A stretch of DNA of 64,000 nt from Bolinopsis microptera (taxonomy: Eukaryota > Ctenophora > Tentaculata > Lobata > Bolinopsidae). The position numbers and the translations under genes were made by a program. Positions 12,895 through 24,412 of this stretch are shown here, in pieces (the stretch's first letter is position 1; every line of letters starts with the position of its first letter). The stretch covers positions 16,895,401-16,959,400 of the forward strand of contig NC_087082.1 in assembly GCF_026151205.1 (NCBI RefSeq), given 5' to 3'. The notes beneath the pieces were generated by a model. The model saw only the letters and a list, made by a program, of their open reading frames with translations. It had not been told where the DNA came from and searched no databases.

Positions 12895-13370
12895 GGGGGT
12901 TTATAAATAAATAAAAAAGATGCATTTGTGTTGTATCTCGGTTCAGAAATTTGAAAGAGTAGATTGCGGATGTTGTTGTTAACGGGTGATACTCGTAAAT
13001 ATATGTTTCGACGAGTCAACCCGCGCGCGCGTCTTGGTAGGTTATAAAATCTACTACTGTAGTTGCGTTTTTTCCCTTAAGACACACTCTATGAATATGA
13101 AATTGGCCTGGTACAGGGGTTTGAGCCTGTCCTCGCACTAGACCCATGTTTCTCTACGATTCATGGACAGTACCGCCACACTCAAAAAACAATCACTCCA
13201 AGTTCATTTTCGAAGAAACCCGAGTATCGCCAAAACCACCAACAAGAGGGACTTTCATATTCACAAACGGTTATAATGAACGAATTCCTCCGCACTACCC
13301 AACCATGGTGAGTAAAATATTCATACCCACGTCATTATTAAAAGTTTAAATGTAGCTTTAGAGAATATTT
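10986..13370. other. Intergenic, with two poly-G tracts
   Basis: No supported gene. It contains G14-T-G9 at 12267-12290 and an uninterrupted G31 at 12863-12893. The Gly-rich frames near 12150-12370 come from the first tract. Confidence 0.6.
12863..12893 (+). repeat. Poly-G run (31 bases)
   Basis: The longest pure homopolymer in the window, followed by AGGGGG. Confidence 0.9.
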
Positions 13371-13376
13371 GGGGGG

Positions 13377-13571
13377 GTCCTGTATCAACCTTCTCGCGAA
13401 ATTAGAATTTATATCGTTGACCTAAAATCCAAATTCAACAAAGAATATTACCTAGCCAGTGTCATTAAATATGCTGATGCAGGACCGTGCGAATATCCAC
13501 AAGGAACTAGGATCAGTGCACATCGACCTGAAATTGAAATTGGCCGATATAATCAAACTCCTCGCGAATGA
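13377..13571 (+). CDS. Unknown protein fragment ending NQTPRE
   Basis: Frame open from the G7 run at 13371 to TGA at 13569-13571. It has normal protein composition, with the stretches IRIYIVDLKSKFNKEYYLAS and DAGPCEYPQGTR. No family was recognised. A second frame, 13459-13683, overlaps its 3' half and reads Leu/Ile/Lys-rich (DLKLKLADIIKLLANERIG). Only one is likely real, and the first looks better balanced. It immediately precedes copy 1 of the dispersed repeat found also in the segmental duplication, so it may be the 5' remnant of an element of that family. Confidence 0.3.
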   Translation, partial: VLYQPSREIRIYIVDLKSKFNKEYYLASVIKYADAGPCEYPQGTRISAHRPEIEIGRYNQTPRE

Positions 13572-13584
13572 GCGAATCGGGGAA

Positions 13585-13960
13585 CTATCGCTCATTTACC
13601 ATCGGAAATTTATTGGAGCTATTCAGCGAGCTGGAAATCTCTGTTCCGATATCAGTTGTGGAGGGTCTCTTATAAGAGTTTAATTTCTGGCATTGCAAAT
13701 CAGAGGGCACCTCATCAATAAGCAGACAGTGCAAAGCAAATTGATTTTCTAGCGACTTTTATTCAGATATTAGGCATAAATAGAAGAATGATATACTCCA
13801 GGTGAAAATTATAGCAATATCATACTGAACACCATATTATGTCTTCTCGACATATTACGCAATAACTATGACTAAAATCTACATACACATTGGATGATTA
13901 TCTAACGTAGATAGATGTTAGTTTTGAATACATAGCACAATACTAAACGAACATTGAAAG
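13585..13960 (+). repeat. Dispersed element end, copy 1
   Basis: Closely matches 15585-15836 and 20590-20950 (shared TTTACCATCGGAAATTTATT, CTGGCATTGCAAATCA, GATATACTCCAGGTGAAAAT), with a partial diverged match at 30455-30590. At 30455 the matching bases are the coding end of an intact frame (YTPGEMYSNIILNTI). Here the equivalent is frameshifted, so this is a decayed coding 3' end plus trailer. Confidence 0.8.
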
Positions 13961-13986
13961 TACTCCACTGACTTCGAAAAAAGTTT

Positions 13987-14115
13987 AATTTTTTTTTCCG
14001 AAAAAGGCTGTACCCTGTAGAGTGTAGGGCCTGTACGGTACGTACCTTTAAAAAGTGCTGTACCGTACGCACTTTAAAGCCGGGTACCGTACGTATTTCT
14101 CATTATAGGGGGGGG
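13987..14115. repeat. GTACGGTACGTAC fold-back sequence
   Basis: Inverted copies of TGTACGGTACGTAC and AAAGTGCTGTACCGTACGCACTTT give nested hairpins, ending in G9. A similar hairpin is at 48694-48765. Confidence 0.55.
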
Positions 14116-14410
14116 GGGCAATAATAATCCAAACCAATCTCCTCAATTTTTACTTTTTCACGAGGACTGTGGCGACCTTGTTTGCCCTGTCCAGAGATCC
14201 CAGGGTTAAAAGACAATTGCTGGTAATCTTATCTCATTAAAAAAAGGCCTGGGGATAACTCCGCATCTCTTCCTCCTGGGGTGGGACGGGGACTTTGATC
14301 TATCAGACAGCATCGTTGGGACCCTCAATGCAAACGAAGCTGTGTATCACAGACGTTGCAACGTGCAACATTCGATAACAACCCTAAATTTAAAAATAAA
14401 GATAGTAAAA

Positions 14411-14515
14411 ATGCACCCACCTGTTAAGAGGCGCAAGAGAAAATCGATGGGGATCGCGTTGCTTCTTCCATCAAAAGCTGATAATTCACAGAAAGCAAGT
14501 GAATCAACCCCGTGA
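14411..14515 (+). CDS. Short ORF with nuclear-localisation-like N terminus
   Basis: 34 codons from ATG to TGA. It begins MHPPVKRRKRKSMG, a classic monopartite basic nuclear-localisation pattern, followed by a Ser/Lys-rich tail. It could be the first exon of the gene fragment that follows, but no canonical donor is obvious at its end. Other frames between 14512 and 14770 are weaker. Confidence 0.25.
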   Translation: MHPPVKRRKRKSMGIALLLPSKADNSQKASESTP

Positions 14516-14854
14516 GAATTGGGGCCTGGTCCTCTCCGGCCTCAGTTTTGAGCCTAAAATCACCGTCTATAAACTCGAATAATTCCGCTGCTTTACTATC
14601 AATAACTGCCCTACACTGCAGTACACAGAAGATTTATATCATTGAGAGTGATCGCATTATTTTTAGTTCAGAACATGCTGTTAATATGTTTTCTTGCTCA
14701 GTTAAGCAACTATGCATCGGCTTGGAAAATATAAAATCTCAACTGTTACCCGCTCAGAGTTCACAATGTTAAAACTGTTAAAAACCCACTGCAGCGAACA
14801 TTTAACGGTTGTGTCAAATGCTAATGGAAAAAAAGGTTTATTTTTCTCAACAGA

Positions 14855-15181
14855 AAACTATTCGACGGTCTAGCCCAACTCCACTTCAGTGAAAAAACCT
14901 TGGATGACACAGTTAAGGAGGTTACAAATGAGGCACTTGCCATGGAGAATGAGGTTTTTGGTACCTTTAACATTGAAAATATCCGCAATCAATCTCCCGC
15001 TGATGATCTTATAGAACTTGTAAACCTACTCTTGTATAGACATCCTGTTAGTAAAGGAGAATCTGCATACATTGATCTTAGTATTGCGAGTGTAATTCAA
15101 TACAACATGATGAAAAGGATAAAAAATCAGGTAAATGTTATCATTAACAGGAAAAGGACGAATACTTTTGGAAATCAGTAA
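14855..15181 (+). CDS. Unknown transposon-type protein fragment, KLFDGL...
   Basis: About 108 codons following a good acceptor (TTTTTCTCAACAG at 14841-14853), ending in TAA at 15179. It reads KLFDGLAQLHFSEKTLDDTV at the start, then an acidic, Leu-rich helix-forming region and a basic end (MMKRIKNQVNVIINRKR). The composition and lack of stops support coding. It lies just upstream of the segmental duplication and about 4 kb before the ORF at 19209. The two might be 5' and 3' pieces of one element, but that is inference. Confidence 0.4.
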   Translation, partial: KLFDGLAQLHFSEKTLDDTVKEVTNEALAMENEVFGTFNIENIRNQSPADDLIELVNLLLYRHPVSKGESAYIDLSIASVIQYNMMKRIKNQVNVIINRKRTNTFGNQ

Positions 15182-15840
15182 GCACTCAACCCCAAAGATA
15201 TAGGTAATTCAATATATTCAAATTCCATCATGTCAATGCATGAAGGTCCATTAGCCAAGACAAGTGACAGTAACACATTTTAAAATTATATCTGAATTAC
15301 ACAACGACAATAAGAAAAAGAAAACGCTAAGTGTAGAAAGGGTATGCGAAGTATAGAACCTGCACTATAATGTACATTAGAACTTGCTGCTATAATATCG
15401 TCCTTTAAACTGTATATCTTGTTATGTGAGGAATCGAATGTGAATATACCAACGAAATTGTCATGGAAGGACCAGAGCCATGTTGAGCGATTTAGAAGCT
15501 CAATTCACTTTCAAATAGAAACATTGGCTGAGGCCTAAAGCTTGCACAGAATGCGGCACAATACGAACTTTTTGACATCTTGGTAAATTTACCATCGGAA
15601 ATTTATTGGAGCTATTCAGCGAGCTGGAAATCTCTGTTCTGATGTCAGTTGTGGAGGGTCTCTTATTAGAGTTTGATTTCTGGCATTGCAAATCAGGGGG
15701 CACCTCATCAATAAGCAGACAGTGCAAAGGAAAAGAATTTTCTAGCGACTTTTATTCAGATATTAGGCATAAATAGTAGAATGATATACTCCAGGTGAAA
15801 ATTATAGCAATATCATACTGAGCACCATATCATAGAGGAG

Positions 15841-17400
15841 TTCACCCAATACATCCTGCCTACTGGTCCGGTTTCGGCCGATGATTCCAAACTGTCGCAT
15901 TAAAAATGACTGAACAATTATCATTTATAAATTACCTCAGCATGAGTGATGAGGAAGTAACTGAAATGTGTTTAAAATTGGGATCGTCATGTTAGTTCTG
16001 ACACCGAATTAACCGATTGGAGCGGGGAGTTGCGGATCAGTGGCAGCAGACTAGGGAGACTACCATCCAATCGGTAAGTATTTATAATTGTTATTAATTA
16101 GGTATTTATTTGGAATTGGTTTAATATGGATTCAAAGTTATTTCATTATGTAATAAAGTATAACATAATAAAGTATGCTTGACTTAACGCAGTCATTACA
16201 TGACTTCAAGCAATTCAAATCAATGATGTACAGTTTCAATTACAATTATAGAAACATGGCTCCCGCCACACTGTAACAGAGTTGGAAAGAAGGAGCTTTC
16301 TGATGATATAGACCGCGGCAGTGACGGTTGCAGAGGACTCTGTCAACAGAAGTATTGGAGAAGGAACCACTCATACCGGATGGTGGTATTTGTGTGAGAG
16401 GTGACAATCGTGCCCACAACAATGCTCAATCTGGTAAGTCATTTGTTTATCTCGCAAAATCTTGCAAAATTAAAATGTGACAGGATTTGTTATTTATCAT
16501 AACTATACACGGGTATTTATTCGAACATTTGTTCAGGCCATTCATTCCAATAAGATAGTGGCCTTCAAAAGCTACTCCAGAATGTGTAGTTTATGTGCCA
16601 GGAGCGGGTTGAAGCAACACAAAGGTGAGTAGAGAGTGCAACAACTCGTTTAGTGGCTCTGCTAAAAGTATGGAGCCTGTCGGCATGGTCGACTGTTTGA
16701 AGAATGTAGTTTCTCGCGGTGGGAAGGTCACGAAGCTGATTGTGGATAATGACGGGAACAATTTTGTGATGTATTGTTTTTATATATAATGATCTTTATA
16801 TTTATAGGATGTCACTTAATACCAGATTACAGTAACGTCCAGTTTCATTCACGTCCAATTAAGTGACAACTCATGGAAAGGATACTACGCCCAGATAGAT
16901 TGGAACTCGACCCGAGCAATACAGGTACTGGTAGCAAATCACATATTGTTGCATACGTTATGATATAAAGTACAATAAATAGATTATTCGTGCAGAAGTT
17001 ATATGACCTGCACTGTTCGTTCAATACACTTTTTTAGGCTGCCGGATTCAAGGATATCAACATTTCGGAGATAGGAACCACACTATAAAAAATCTCTAAG
17101 CTTCTACAAATCTTCTCACAATCATCACAAGCACGAGTATATTACCTCAAGCAGATGAAAGCTGTTTTGTACTATGGGAAAGATGCAACATGGGTCGGCC
17201 GATATTACAGCCCATATATGCCCTTGTTGACCACAGCGGTGGGATCCATGACGGATGCACAGACACTTGTGAAGGTGGTGTGGAGAAGAAGTTTTTTTGC
17301 AGGATTTCCATCGAGAAGATGCAGAAACTGCGAGATCTACTGGACATGTGAGCTCTGATGGCTGACTCGCTTAGCAAGATGAAATCCACGACAGAGGTTT
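15841..17400 (+). pseudogene. Broken multi-exon transposon gene, copy A
   Basis: Paralogue of 20997-23060. Recognisable exon-like pieces are: around 15840-16074 (YLSMSDEEVTEMCLKLG, then frameshift, donor GTAAGT); about 16255-16434; 16539-16623 (CSLCARSGLKQHK, a possible CxxC zinc site, donor GTGAGT); 16681-16767; and 17038-17400. The last is the best preserved part and reads KAVLYYGKDATWVGRYYSPY, then VVWRRSFFAGFPSRR and, after a frame change, MADSLSKMKSTTEV. The hAT signature exon present in copy B is missing. Frameshifts and a stop in the last exon show it is dead. Confidence 0.5.
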
Positions 17401-18017
17401 ACTACCTTATTCATAATTTTTAAACAGTTTAATTTCACCTTTTAAAATCGATGATAACTACATTAAGCATTAAAATGCAAGAATATATAAATATTATCCC
17501 AATAATTGTGCATACGTTTATTAAATAAAGTATTATTATTGTAATATCTAATCTTAGCTCTCCTGTGATAAGTGATCTCGCGTAAAACATATTACTGTAG
17601 ATTGGTTTTTGGAATTCACTATTCAGTTAACGATACCAATATTTACATTTACTTTATAAGGATTTAATCAGTTTATTTTAATTTATTAGCTTAAAACTCG
17701 TATTGTGACGACCATTTCTGTAATGAAGGGTCTTGTACTAGAGGTATATTACACCTGTACCTTCGCGTGGTTTTTTTGTTTCGCTATAGAATGCTGACAA
17801 TTATTATCAACATTCCTCGTTATACTCGGACTTACACCAAAACTGTCCAACCCAAATGACCCCAAAGGAAGTTTAGAAACCATTTAGCGCACCATTTCCA
17901 CAGCAAATCATATTACATATAATGTTATTTGTTAATAAGGAAAAAAACTAAATCACCCCTAATCATCAAAGTTTGATTTATAAAATAAACCTTTTAGCTT
18001 AAAGATCAGGATTAAAT

Positions 18018-18290
18018 ATGGCACACCAAGGAGGAGAGATACCCGAGCATGTACCAGAACCAATCCTAGAGGCACCAGAGGATCCACTGAGAAATGCAGC
18101 GCACAGGGCGGTTAACTTAATGAGGATGCCTCCGAGATATACACAGAACAATGATATAGACCTGTATATCCGACGATTCCAGAGTTATATGCAGGTAGCA
18201 GGGACAATGAACGAGTAAATGCTTTACTGTCTTCGCTCGACGATCCGACAATTCTCGCCATTGTTTTGTTAAGTAACCTGTACAATTAGT
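18018..18290 (+). pseudogene. Gag-like N-terminal fragment, copy A
   Basis: ATG frame of 66 codons (MAHQGGEIPEHVPEP...) with MPPRYTQNNDIDLYIRRFQS, then TAA. A shift of one frame at the stop continues VNALLSSLDDPTILAIV until 18290. The pattern of a target phrase (DIDLYIRRF), a short linker and an ALLSSLDDPT-like helix is that of the capsid part of Gypsy-type retrotransposon Gag. The same frame break is in copy B, so it predates the duplication. No pol follows. Confidence 0.55.
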
Positions 18291-18718
18291 TGATACGTTC
18301 AACACAAACGGTTGTACGTTTATTTTGATTCTAATTTCTTCATTACTCATATTCAATGTTAATATAAAATAATAAACCTAACCGTTTTATTAAATACATG
18401 TATTTAATGTAATAAAATTATTTCTTATGATTTGTCCGTCTGATGAATGTTGATATATTTGTATGGCCCTGAGGGGACAGCACCACTGACATCAAATTTT
18501 CTCAGACAATAAGATGAGTCCGGAAAATACACTGACTAGAGGACTAGTCTAAACAGGTTCTACAAGAGAGCCAAGAATAGGAAAGAAAGATAGGAACTGA
18601 CTTCGCGTAAACTTTTGCGGACTCTTGGTGTAGTTTTGTAATCCTCAGTGTAGGATTTTTTTAATATTTTAATTCACCGTTTTTTTTGCCACGTCTTTAT
18701 TTTAGTTTTATCTTGTTT

Positions 18719-18920
18719 CTATTTCATATTCGTATCTACAGTTCTTCCGGCCTTTTGTTTATTTATCAAATTTTTACGAGCCCTTTTGTTAAGAGATAAG
18801 GGTTTTGGGAGATAAGGCACTTCTGTAAATGTAACCGAGTATTCGTCCGGTTTTGGAATTATAAGTTTTCGACCGTTACGAGAGCGTTTTATTTGGTAGT
18901 AATAGTAGTAATACACTAAA
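18719..18920 (-). CDS. Basic opposite-strand ORF, copy A
   Basis: Minus-strand frame of about 65 codons, duplicated at 24413-24610. It begins with a run of Tyr codons (TAC microsatellite), then QIKRSRNGRKLIIPKPDEY and a Lys/Arg-rich end. The composition looks protein-like, but both copies are recent duplicates, so conservation proves little. No family recognised. Confidence 0.25.
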
Positions 18921-19208
18921 TCTAAGTCTTGTTTAAAATACAGAAAAAGAACAACACCTTTCCACGCCTCCTCCTGGAGCTCCCGGAACTTAAAGGGTAC
19001 AAAACCTTTTATAATATATGTGTTATGAGATTATGGGATTTTCATATTTTTGTTTGATTGTTATATAATATATTTTATTATAGCTTATCTAAAGAGATAA
19101 GAAGGTGAGGACTAGAGTCTAGAACAGGAGATCCAGCGAGAGAGAAACATCCCGGCAGAAGGTATGTTGGAGAAGGTATTTAGTGACTAGTAGAAGATGT
19201 GCTAGCCT

Positions 19209-19736
19209 GTGAAGTGTGAAGATTTTAAAAGTTGTAGCTACCACTATGAAACAAATAGCTCGGAAAGAGAATGGTCAGGAATGAATTCTCTGACATCTGA
19301 ACAAAACAAACTCCTGGTTCGCAAGAAGATAGGGTGTTTACCGTTCATCCAAAATCCTATTACAGAAATTGAAACAGTGTATACTTGCATATTGAACTTT
19401 AAGAATATCGCCTCTCAGTTCAAACTGAAACAGAAGGTACTTCCTGTGGTATGCGATGAAGGGGTCTACCATTTGGTCACCAAAATATACTTAGATCGAC
19501 CCGAATTATTTGACGACTTCTTCATGCTGGGCAGTTTTCATACGGCTAAAACTGCCCTCAAATGTGCTGGCAAGTTTATAAGAGGAAGTGGTGTAGCTGA
19601 TACGTTTATTGAATGTGGGTTGTTTGGACCAAAATCCGTGGAGACAGTTATAAATGGAAGTCACTACTACCAGTCATTTAATGGAATGGTAATGTTATAC
19701 TGTAAGTTTTTAGAAAATCTTAAACAGCTACAGTAA
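19209..19736 (+). CDS. Conserved invertebrate transposon-associated protein, C-terminal part
   Basis: 175 codons from ATG to TAA without a break, the longest clean frame in this half of the window. Key phrases are KIGCLPFIQNPITEIETVYT, VVCDEGVYHLVTKIY, MLGSFHTAKTALKC and FIECGLFGPKS. From memory of family style, the spacing (D in the VVCDE position, then LGSFH, then an ExG motif) is that of an uncharacterised protein multiplied in cnidarian, mollusc and sponge genomes and thought to be mobile-element encoded. A ribonuclease H-like fold is a guess. It sits just past the end of segment copy A and is not duplicated in B. It is probably the end of a longer protein. Confidence 0.5.
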   Translation: MKCEDFKSCSYHYETNSSEREWSGMNSLTSEQNKLLVRKKIGCLPFIQNPITEIETVYTCILNFKNIASQFKLKQKVLPVVCDEGVYHLVTKIYLDRPELFDDFFMLGSFHTAKTALKCAGKFIRGSGVADTFIECGLFGPKSVETVINGSHYYQSFNGMVMLYCKFLENLKQLQ

Positions 19737-20061
19737 CGTAGATCTGGGTGTATATGGTAACAATAGAAACCTCAAATTATTTGTTATATAGTAGTGTTGA
19801 AAGTATTAAAACAACCTAGATTGTACGACTCACTTTGAAGATTAAACTACGTTAAGTGATGAGTGATTGGGCTCATTAAACATTTTAGTAGCGGAGACAT
19901 GCGGATTAGCTTCTTGAGGTTCTTATAGTTCATTCAGACAAGAAGTTTTACTTTTCAAATTCAGTCGTTCTTGAAGCTGCCTGAGTTCAGGAAGTTTGCC
20001 AAAGGGGCCCAGGTATTCTGGTCACCTTTACACTGGGACGAGAGATTAACTTTTTTTACAT

Positions 20062-20301
20062 AGTGACACTTATAGTTTAGCAGCTCACCTTATAGACTCT
20101 CATAACCTTTCCAATAGACCTGATTTTGATGCTTCTTATAATGTTTTTATCCTTAAGAATTCTAGTCCTAGTAATTTAGAAGTTAACGAACATCTACTTA
20201 TACAAAAACTCAGAACTTTGAAACCATATGGTATTAATTCATGTGATCCTTTAGGTATGCCACTTTTATTTGAAAATAAAACTTTTGATAATGGTCCTTA
20301 A
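20062..20301 (+). pseudogene. Retroelement C-terminal GIY-YIG-like tail
   Basis: Open 79-codon frame without an ATG, ending at TAA. It contains LAAHLIDSHNLSNRPDFD and EHLLIQKLRTLKPYGINSC. The order 'aliphatic H-x-hydrophobic, E-x3-I-x2-L-x-T-x2-P-x-G-x-N' is the C-terminal half of the GIY-YIG endonuclease carried by Penelope-like elements and some other retroelements. The GIY and YIG strands are absent, so only a 5'-truncated tail remains. It lies between the ORF at 19209 and segment copy B. Confidence 0.45.
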
Positions 20302-20996
20302 ATTATTTCACCCTTAATGCAGGAACTAGTATCGAATACGCTAAGTATAGAAAGGGTATGTGAAGTATATAACCTGCACCATAATATACATTAGAACTTG
20401 CTGCGATAACAGCGTCCTTTAAAATCCTAAAAAAATCTCATTATGTGAGGAATCGAATGTGAATACACAAACGAAATTGTCATGGAAGGAATCAGAGCCA
20501 TGTTGAGCGATTTAGAAGCTCAATTCACTTTCAAATAGAAAAATCGGCTGAGGCCTAAAGCTTGCACAAAATGAGGCACAATACGAAATTTTGAACATCT
20601 TGGTAAATTTACCATCGGAAATTTATTGGAGCTATTCATTGAGCTGGAAATCTCTGTTCCGATATCAGTTGTGGAGGGTCTCTTATTAGAGTTTGATTTC
20701 TGGCATTGCAAATCAGGGGCACCTCATCAATATAATTAGCAGACAGTGCAAAGCAAATTGATTTTCTAGCGACTTTTATTCAGAAATTAGGCATAAATAG
20801 TAGAATGATATACTCCAGGTGAAAATTATAGCAATATCATACTGAACACCATATTATGTCTTCTCGACATATAACACAATAACTATGACTAAAATCTTCA
20901 TGCACATTGGATGATTATCTAAAGTAGATAGATGTTAATTTTGAATACATACCACATTGTTACACATACCATACTTCTTCAATACACTCATTCTGA

Positions 20997-23060
20997 TGGC
21001 CAACATTTCTCAGATTGCTTCTGTTCGCTTCTGTTCGCTTCGATCCCTCCGCTGGCACAATCATAGAGGAGTTCACCGAATACATCCTGCCTACTGTATA
21101 CATCCGGACCTACTGGTCCGGTTTCGGCCGATGCTTCCAGACTGTCGCATTACAAATGACTGAACAATTGTCATGTAAAAATTACCTCAGCATGAGTGAT
21201 GAGGAAGTAACTGAAATGTGTTTAAAATTGGGGTTCATCATGTTAGTAATGACACCGGATTAACCGATTGGAGCGGAGAGTTGCAGATCAGTGGCAGCAG
21301 ACTACCATCTAATCGGTAAGTATTTATAATTGTTATTTATTAGGTATTTATTTGGAATTGGTTTAATATGGATTTAAAGTTATTTTATTATGTAATAAGG
21401 TATAACATAAATCACAGTTGTGGCTGTTTCGACTGACACGGCAGCAAACATGAAAGCAGCCCGGGCCAGGCTCACAGCCGAGTTAGGAGTATTCAGCATT
21501 CCCTGTTTGTGCCATGTTCTCGATTTGGTTGTAGAAGATATTGGAGGGCTGCAGTGGGCTAAGAATATAATAGAACGGTAATTTAATTTACCTGTTACTG
21601 TTTCAATTGTTTTGTTTATAATTTGAACTTGAATATTTTAACTTTTTCTATTCTTCATAATAAAATATGCTTGACTTAACGCAGTCATTACCTGACTTCA
21701 AGCAATTCAAATCAATGATGTACAGTTTCAATTACAATTATAGTAACATGGCTCCCGCCACACTGTAACAGAGTTGGAAAGAAGAAGCTTTCTGATGATA
21801 TAGAGACCGGATGGTGGTATTTGTGTGAGAGGTGACTTTGGCTGGCACAATCGTGCCCACAACAATGCTCAATCTGGTAAGTGATTTGTTTATCTCGCAA
21901 AATCTTGCAAAATTAAACTGTCACACTCCACAGGATTTGTTATTTATCATTACTATACACGGGGATTGATTCAAACATTTTTACAGTCCATATGATGCTG
22001 GTTGCAGAAAATTCCAATAAAGTAGTGGCCTACAAAAGCTACACCAGAATGTGTAGTTTACATGCCAGGAGCGGGTTGAAGCAACACAAAGGTGAGTGCA
22101 ACAACTCGTTAAGTGGCTCTGCTAAAAGTATGGAAACGCCAACTTATTGAAAACTACAGAAAAAAGGTATCAGAAAATGTAAAAATCGAACTTCTAGAAA
22201 AGATACTTAATTCGGGCACTTGCTCTAGCATTCTCGACTTCATATTTTCAAAGAAAAAATGTAAACGCTTATTTACAACATGGTGAAAAAATAAGCTTCT
22301 AGCGTTTTCCTGCGCCAAATGAGAGCAATTCAAAGTTTGGACACGAGTCTTGGAACACCCTGTAAAAGAAGTAATAGAAGGTCACGAATGCAATGAGATT
22401 TGCAATCGGTTTAATTTTAAATAGAAAGAAAGAATTTTACCAGCAGTTATCAGTTGTCTTTCCCAATCGAAGGTGCATTATTGTTTGAGTGCAGTAAGGA
22501 AGAACATGTCAGCATGGTCAACTGTTTGAAGAATGAAGTTTCTCGCGGTGGGAAGGTCACGGAGCCGATCGTGGATAATGACGGGAATACTTTAGAGGCA
22601 ATACAGGTACTGGTAGCAAATCACCTATTGTTGGCAAATCACCTATAGTTGCATACGTTATGACATAAAATACAATAAATAGATTATTCGTGCAGAAGTT
22701 ATATGACCTGCTCTGTTCGTTCAATACACTTTTTTAGGCTGCCGGATTCAAGGATATGAAGATTTCGGAGATAGGAACCACACTATCAAAAATCTCTAAG
22801 CTTCTACAAATCTTCTCACAATCATCACAAGCACGAGCGTATTACCTCAAGCAGATGAAAGCTGTTTTGTACTATGGGAAAGATGCAACATGGGTCAGCC
22901 GAAGACGGATGCACAAACACTTGTGAAGGTGGTATGGCGAAGAAGTTTTTTTGCAGGATTTCCATCGAGAAGATGCGGTAACTGCGAGATCTACTGGACA
23001 TGTGTGCTCTGATGGCTTACTCGCTTTGCAAGATGAAATCCACGACAGAGGTTTACTACC
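20997..23060 (+). pseudogene. Multi-exon transposase-like gene with hAT signature, copy B
   Basis: Exon-like pieces with GT-AG edges: 20997-21315 (MANISQIASVRF, then EEFTEYILPTVYIRTYWSGF and MSDEEVTEMCLKLG); 21418-21577 (STDTAANMKAARARL, then IPCLCHVLDLVVEDI); about 21748-21880; 21990-22091 (CSLHARSGLKQHK); 22454-22606 (NCLKNEVSRGGKVTEPIVDN); 22738-22930 (ISEIGTTLSKISKLLQIFSQ). The second piece matches the hAT-family transposase region with a catalytic Asp near 'TDxAANM' and the 'C-x-CH-x-L-x-L-x-V' motif, where the protein acts on DNA in the nucleus. The other exons are not recognised. Frame changes inside exons 1 and 3, a 62-base loss in the last exon relative to copy A, and phases that cannot all be joined indicate a pseudogene. 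Confidence 0.5.
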
Positions 23061-23692
23061 TTATTCATAATTTTTAAACAGTTTAATTTCACCTTTTATA
23101 ATCGATGATAACTACATTAAGCATTAAAATGTAAGAATATATAAATATGATCCCAATAATTGTGCATACGTTTATTAAATAAAGTATTACTATTGTAATC
23201 ACTGATCTTAGCTCTCCTGTGATAAGTGATCTCGCGTTAAACATGTTACTGTAGATTGGTTTTTAAAATTCACTATTCAGTTAACGATACCAATATTTAC
23301 ATTTACTTTATAAGGATTTAATCAGTTTATTTTAATTTATTCCTCTAGCTTAAAACTCGTATTGTGACGACCATTTCTGTAATGAAGGGTCTTGTAGTAG
23401 ATGTATTTTGCAGCACATACACCTATACCTTTGCGTGGTTTTGCAACGCTTTGTTTTGCTATAGAATGCTGACAATTGTTATCAACAACCCTCGTTATAC
23501 TCGGACTTACACCAAAACTGTCCAACCCAAATGACCCCAAAGGAAGTTTAGAAACCATTTAGCGCACCGTTTCCACAACAAATCATATTACATATAACGT
23601 TATTTGTTAATGAGGAAAAAAACTTAATCACCCCTAATCATCAAAGTTTTAATTATAAAATAAACCTTTTAGCTTAAAGATCAGGATTAAAT

Positions 23693-23965
23693 ATGGCACA
23701 CCAAGGAGGAGAGATACCCGAGCATGTACCAGAACCAATCCTAGAGACACCAGAGGATCCACCGATAAATGCTGCGCACAGGGCGGTTAACTTAATGAGG
23801 ATGCCTCCGAGATACACACAGAACAATGATATAGACCTGTATATCCGACGTTTCCAGAGTTATTTGCAGGTAGCAGGGACAATGAACGAGTAAATGCTTT
23901 ACTGTCTTTGCTCGACGATCCAACAATTCTCGCCATTGTTTTGTTTAGTAACCTGTACAATTAGT
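23693..23965 (+). pseudogene. Gag-like N-terminal fragment, copy B
   Basis: Near-identical to 18018-18290 with a few substitutions, including EAPEDPLRN to ETPEDPPIN and SYMQ to SYLQ. It has the same stop after GTMNE and the same shifted continuation. Most changes are synonymous or conservative, but the break is shared, so it was already inactive when duplicated. Confidence 0.55.
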
Positions 23966-24412
23966 TGATACGTTCAACACAAACGGTTGTACGTTTATTT
24001 TGATTCTAATTTCTTCATTACACATATTCAATGTTAATATAAAATAATAAACCTAACCGTTTTATTAAATACATGTATTTAATGTAATAAAATTATTCCT
24101 AGTTTTCTTCAGCTTTATGATTTGTCCGTCCTATGAATGTTGATATATTTGTATGGCCCTGAGGGAACAGCACCACTGACATCAAATTTTCTCAGACAAT
24201 AAGATGAGTCCGGAAAATACACTGACTAGTCTAAACAGGTTATACAAGAAAGCCAAGAATAGGAATAAAGATAGGAACTGACTTCGCGTAAACTTTTGCG
24301 GACTCTTGGTGTAGTTTTGTAATCCTCAATGTAGGATTTTTTTCACATTTTAATATTTTAATTCACCGTTTTTTTTGCCACGTCTTTATTTTAGTTTTAT
24401 CTTGTTTCTATT

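Larger units (their letters stand above)
15326..19223 (+). repeat. Segmental duplication copy A (3.9 kb)
   Basis: Aligns end to end with 20337-24915 at high identity. It starts at CGCTAAGTGTAGAAAGGGTATG and ends at GTGAAGTGTGAAGA, after which the copies diverge. Compared with copy B it lacks the hAT-like exon (about 245 bases), the 385-base block of B at 22123-22506 and several short stretches, but has about 130 extra bases at 16770-16918. The pieces present are the dispersed element end, a broken multi-exon gene, a gag-like start and an opposite-strand basic frame. Confidence 0.85.

Noticed and set aside
15130-15150. CAG-GTAAAT...TTAACAG-G looking like a 20-base intron
   Set aside because: Far too short for normal splicing, and the frame is open through it.
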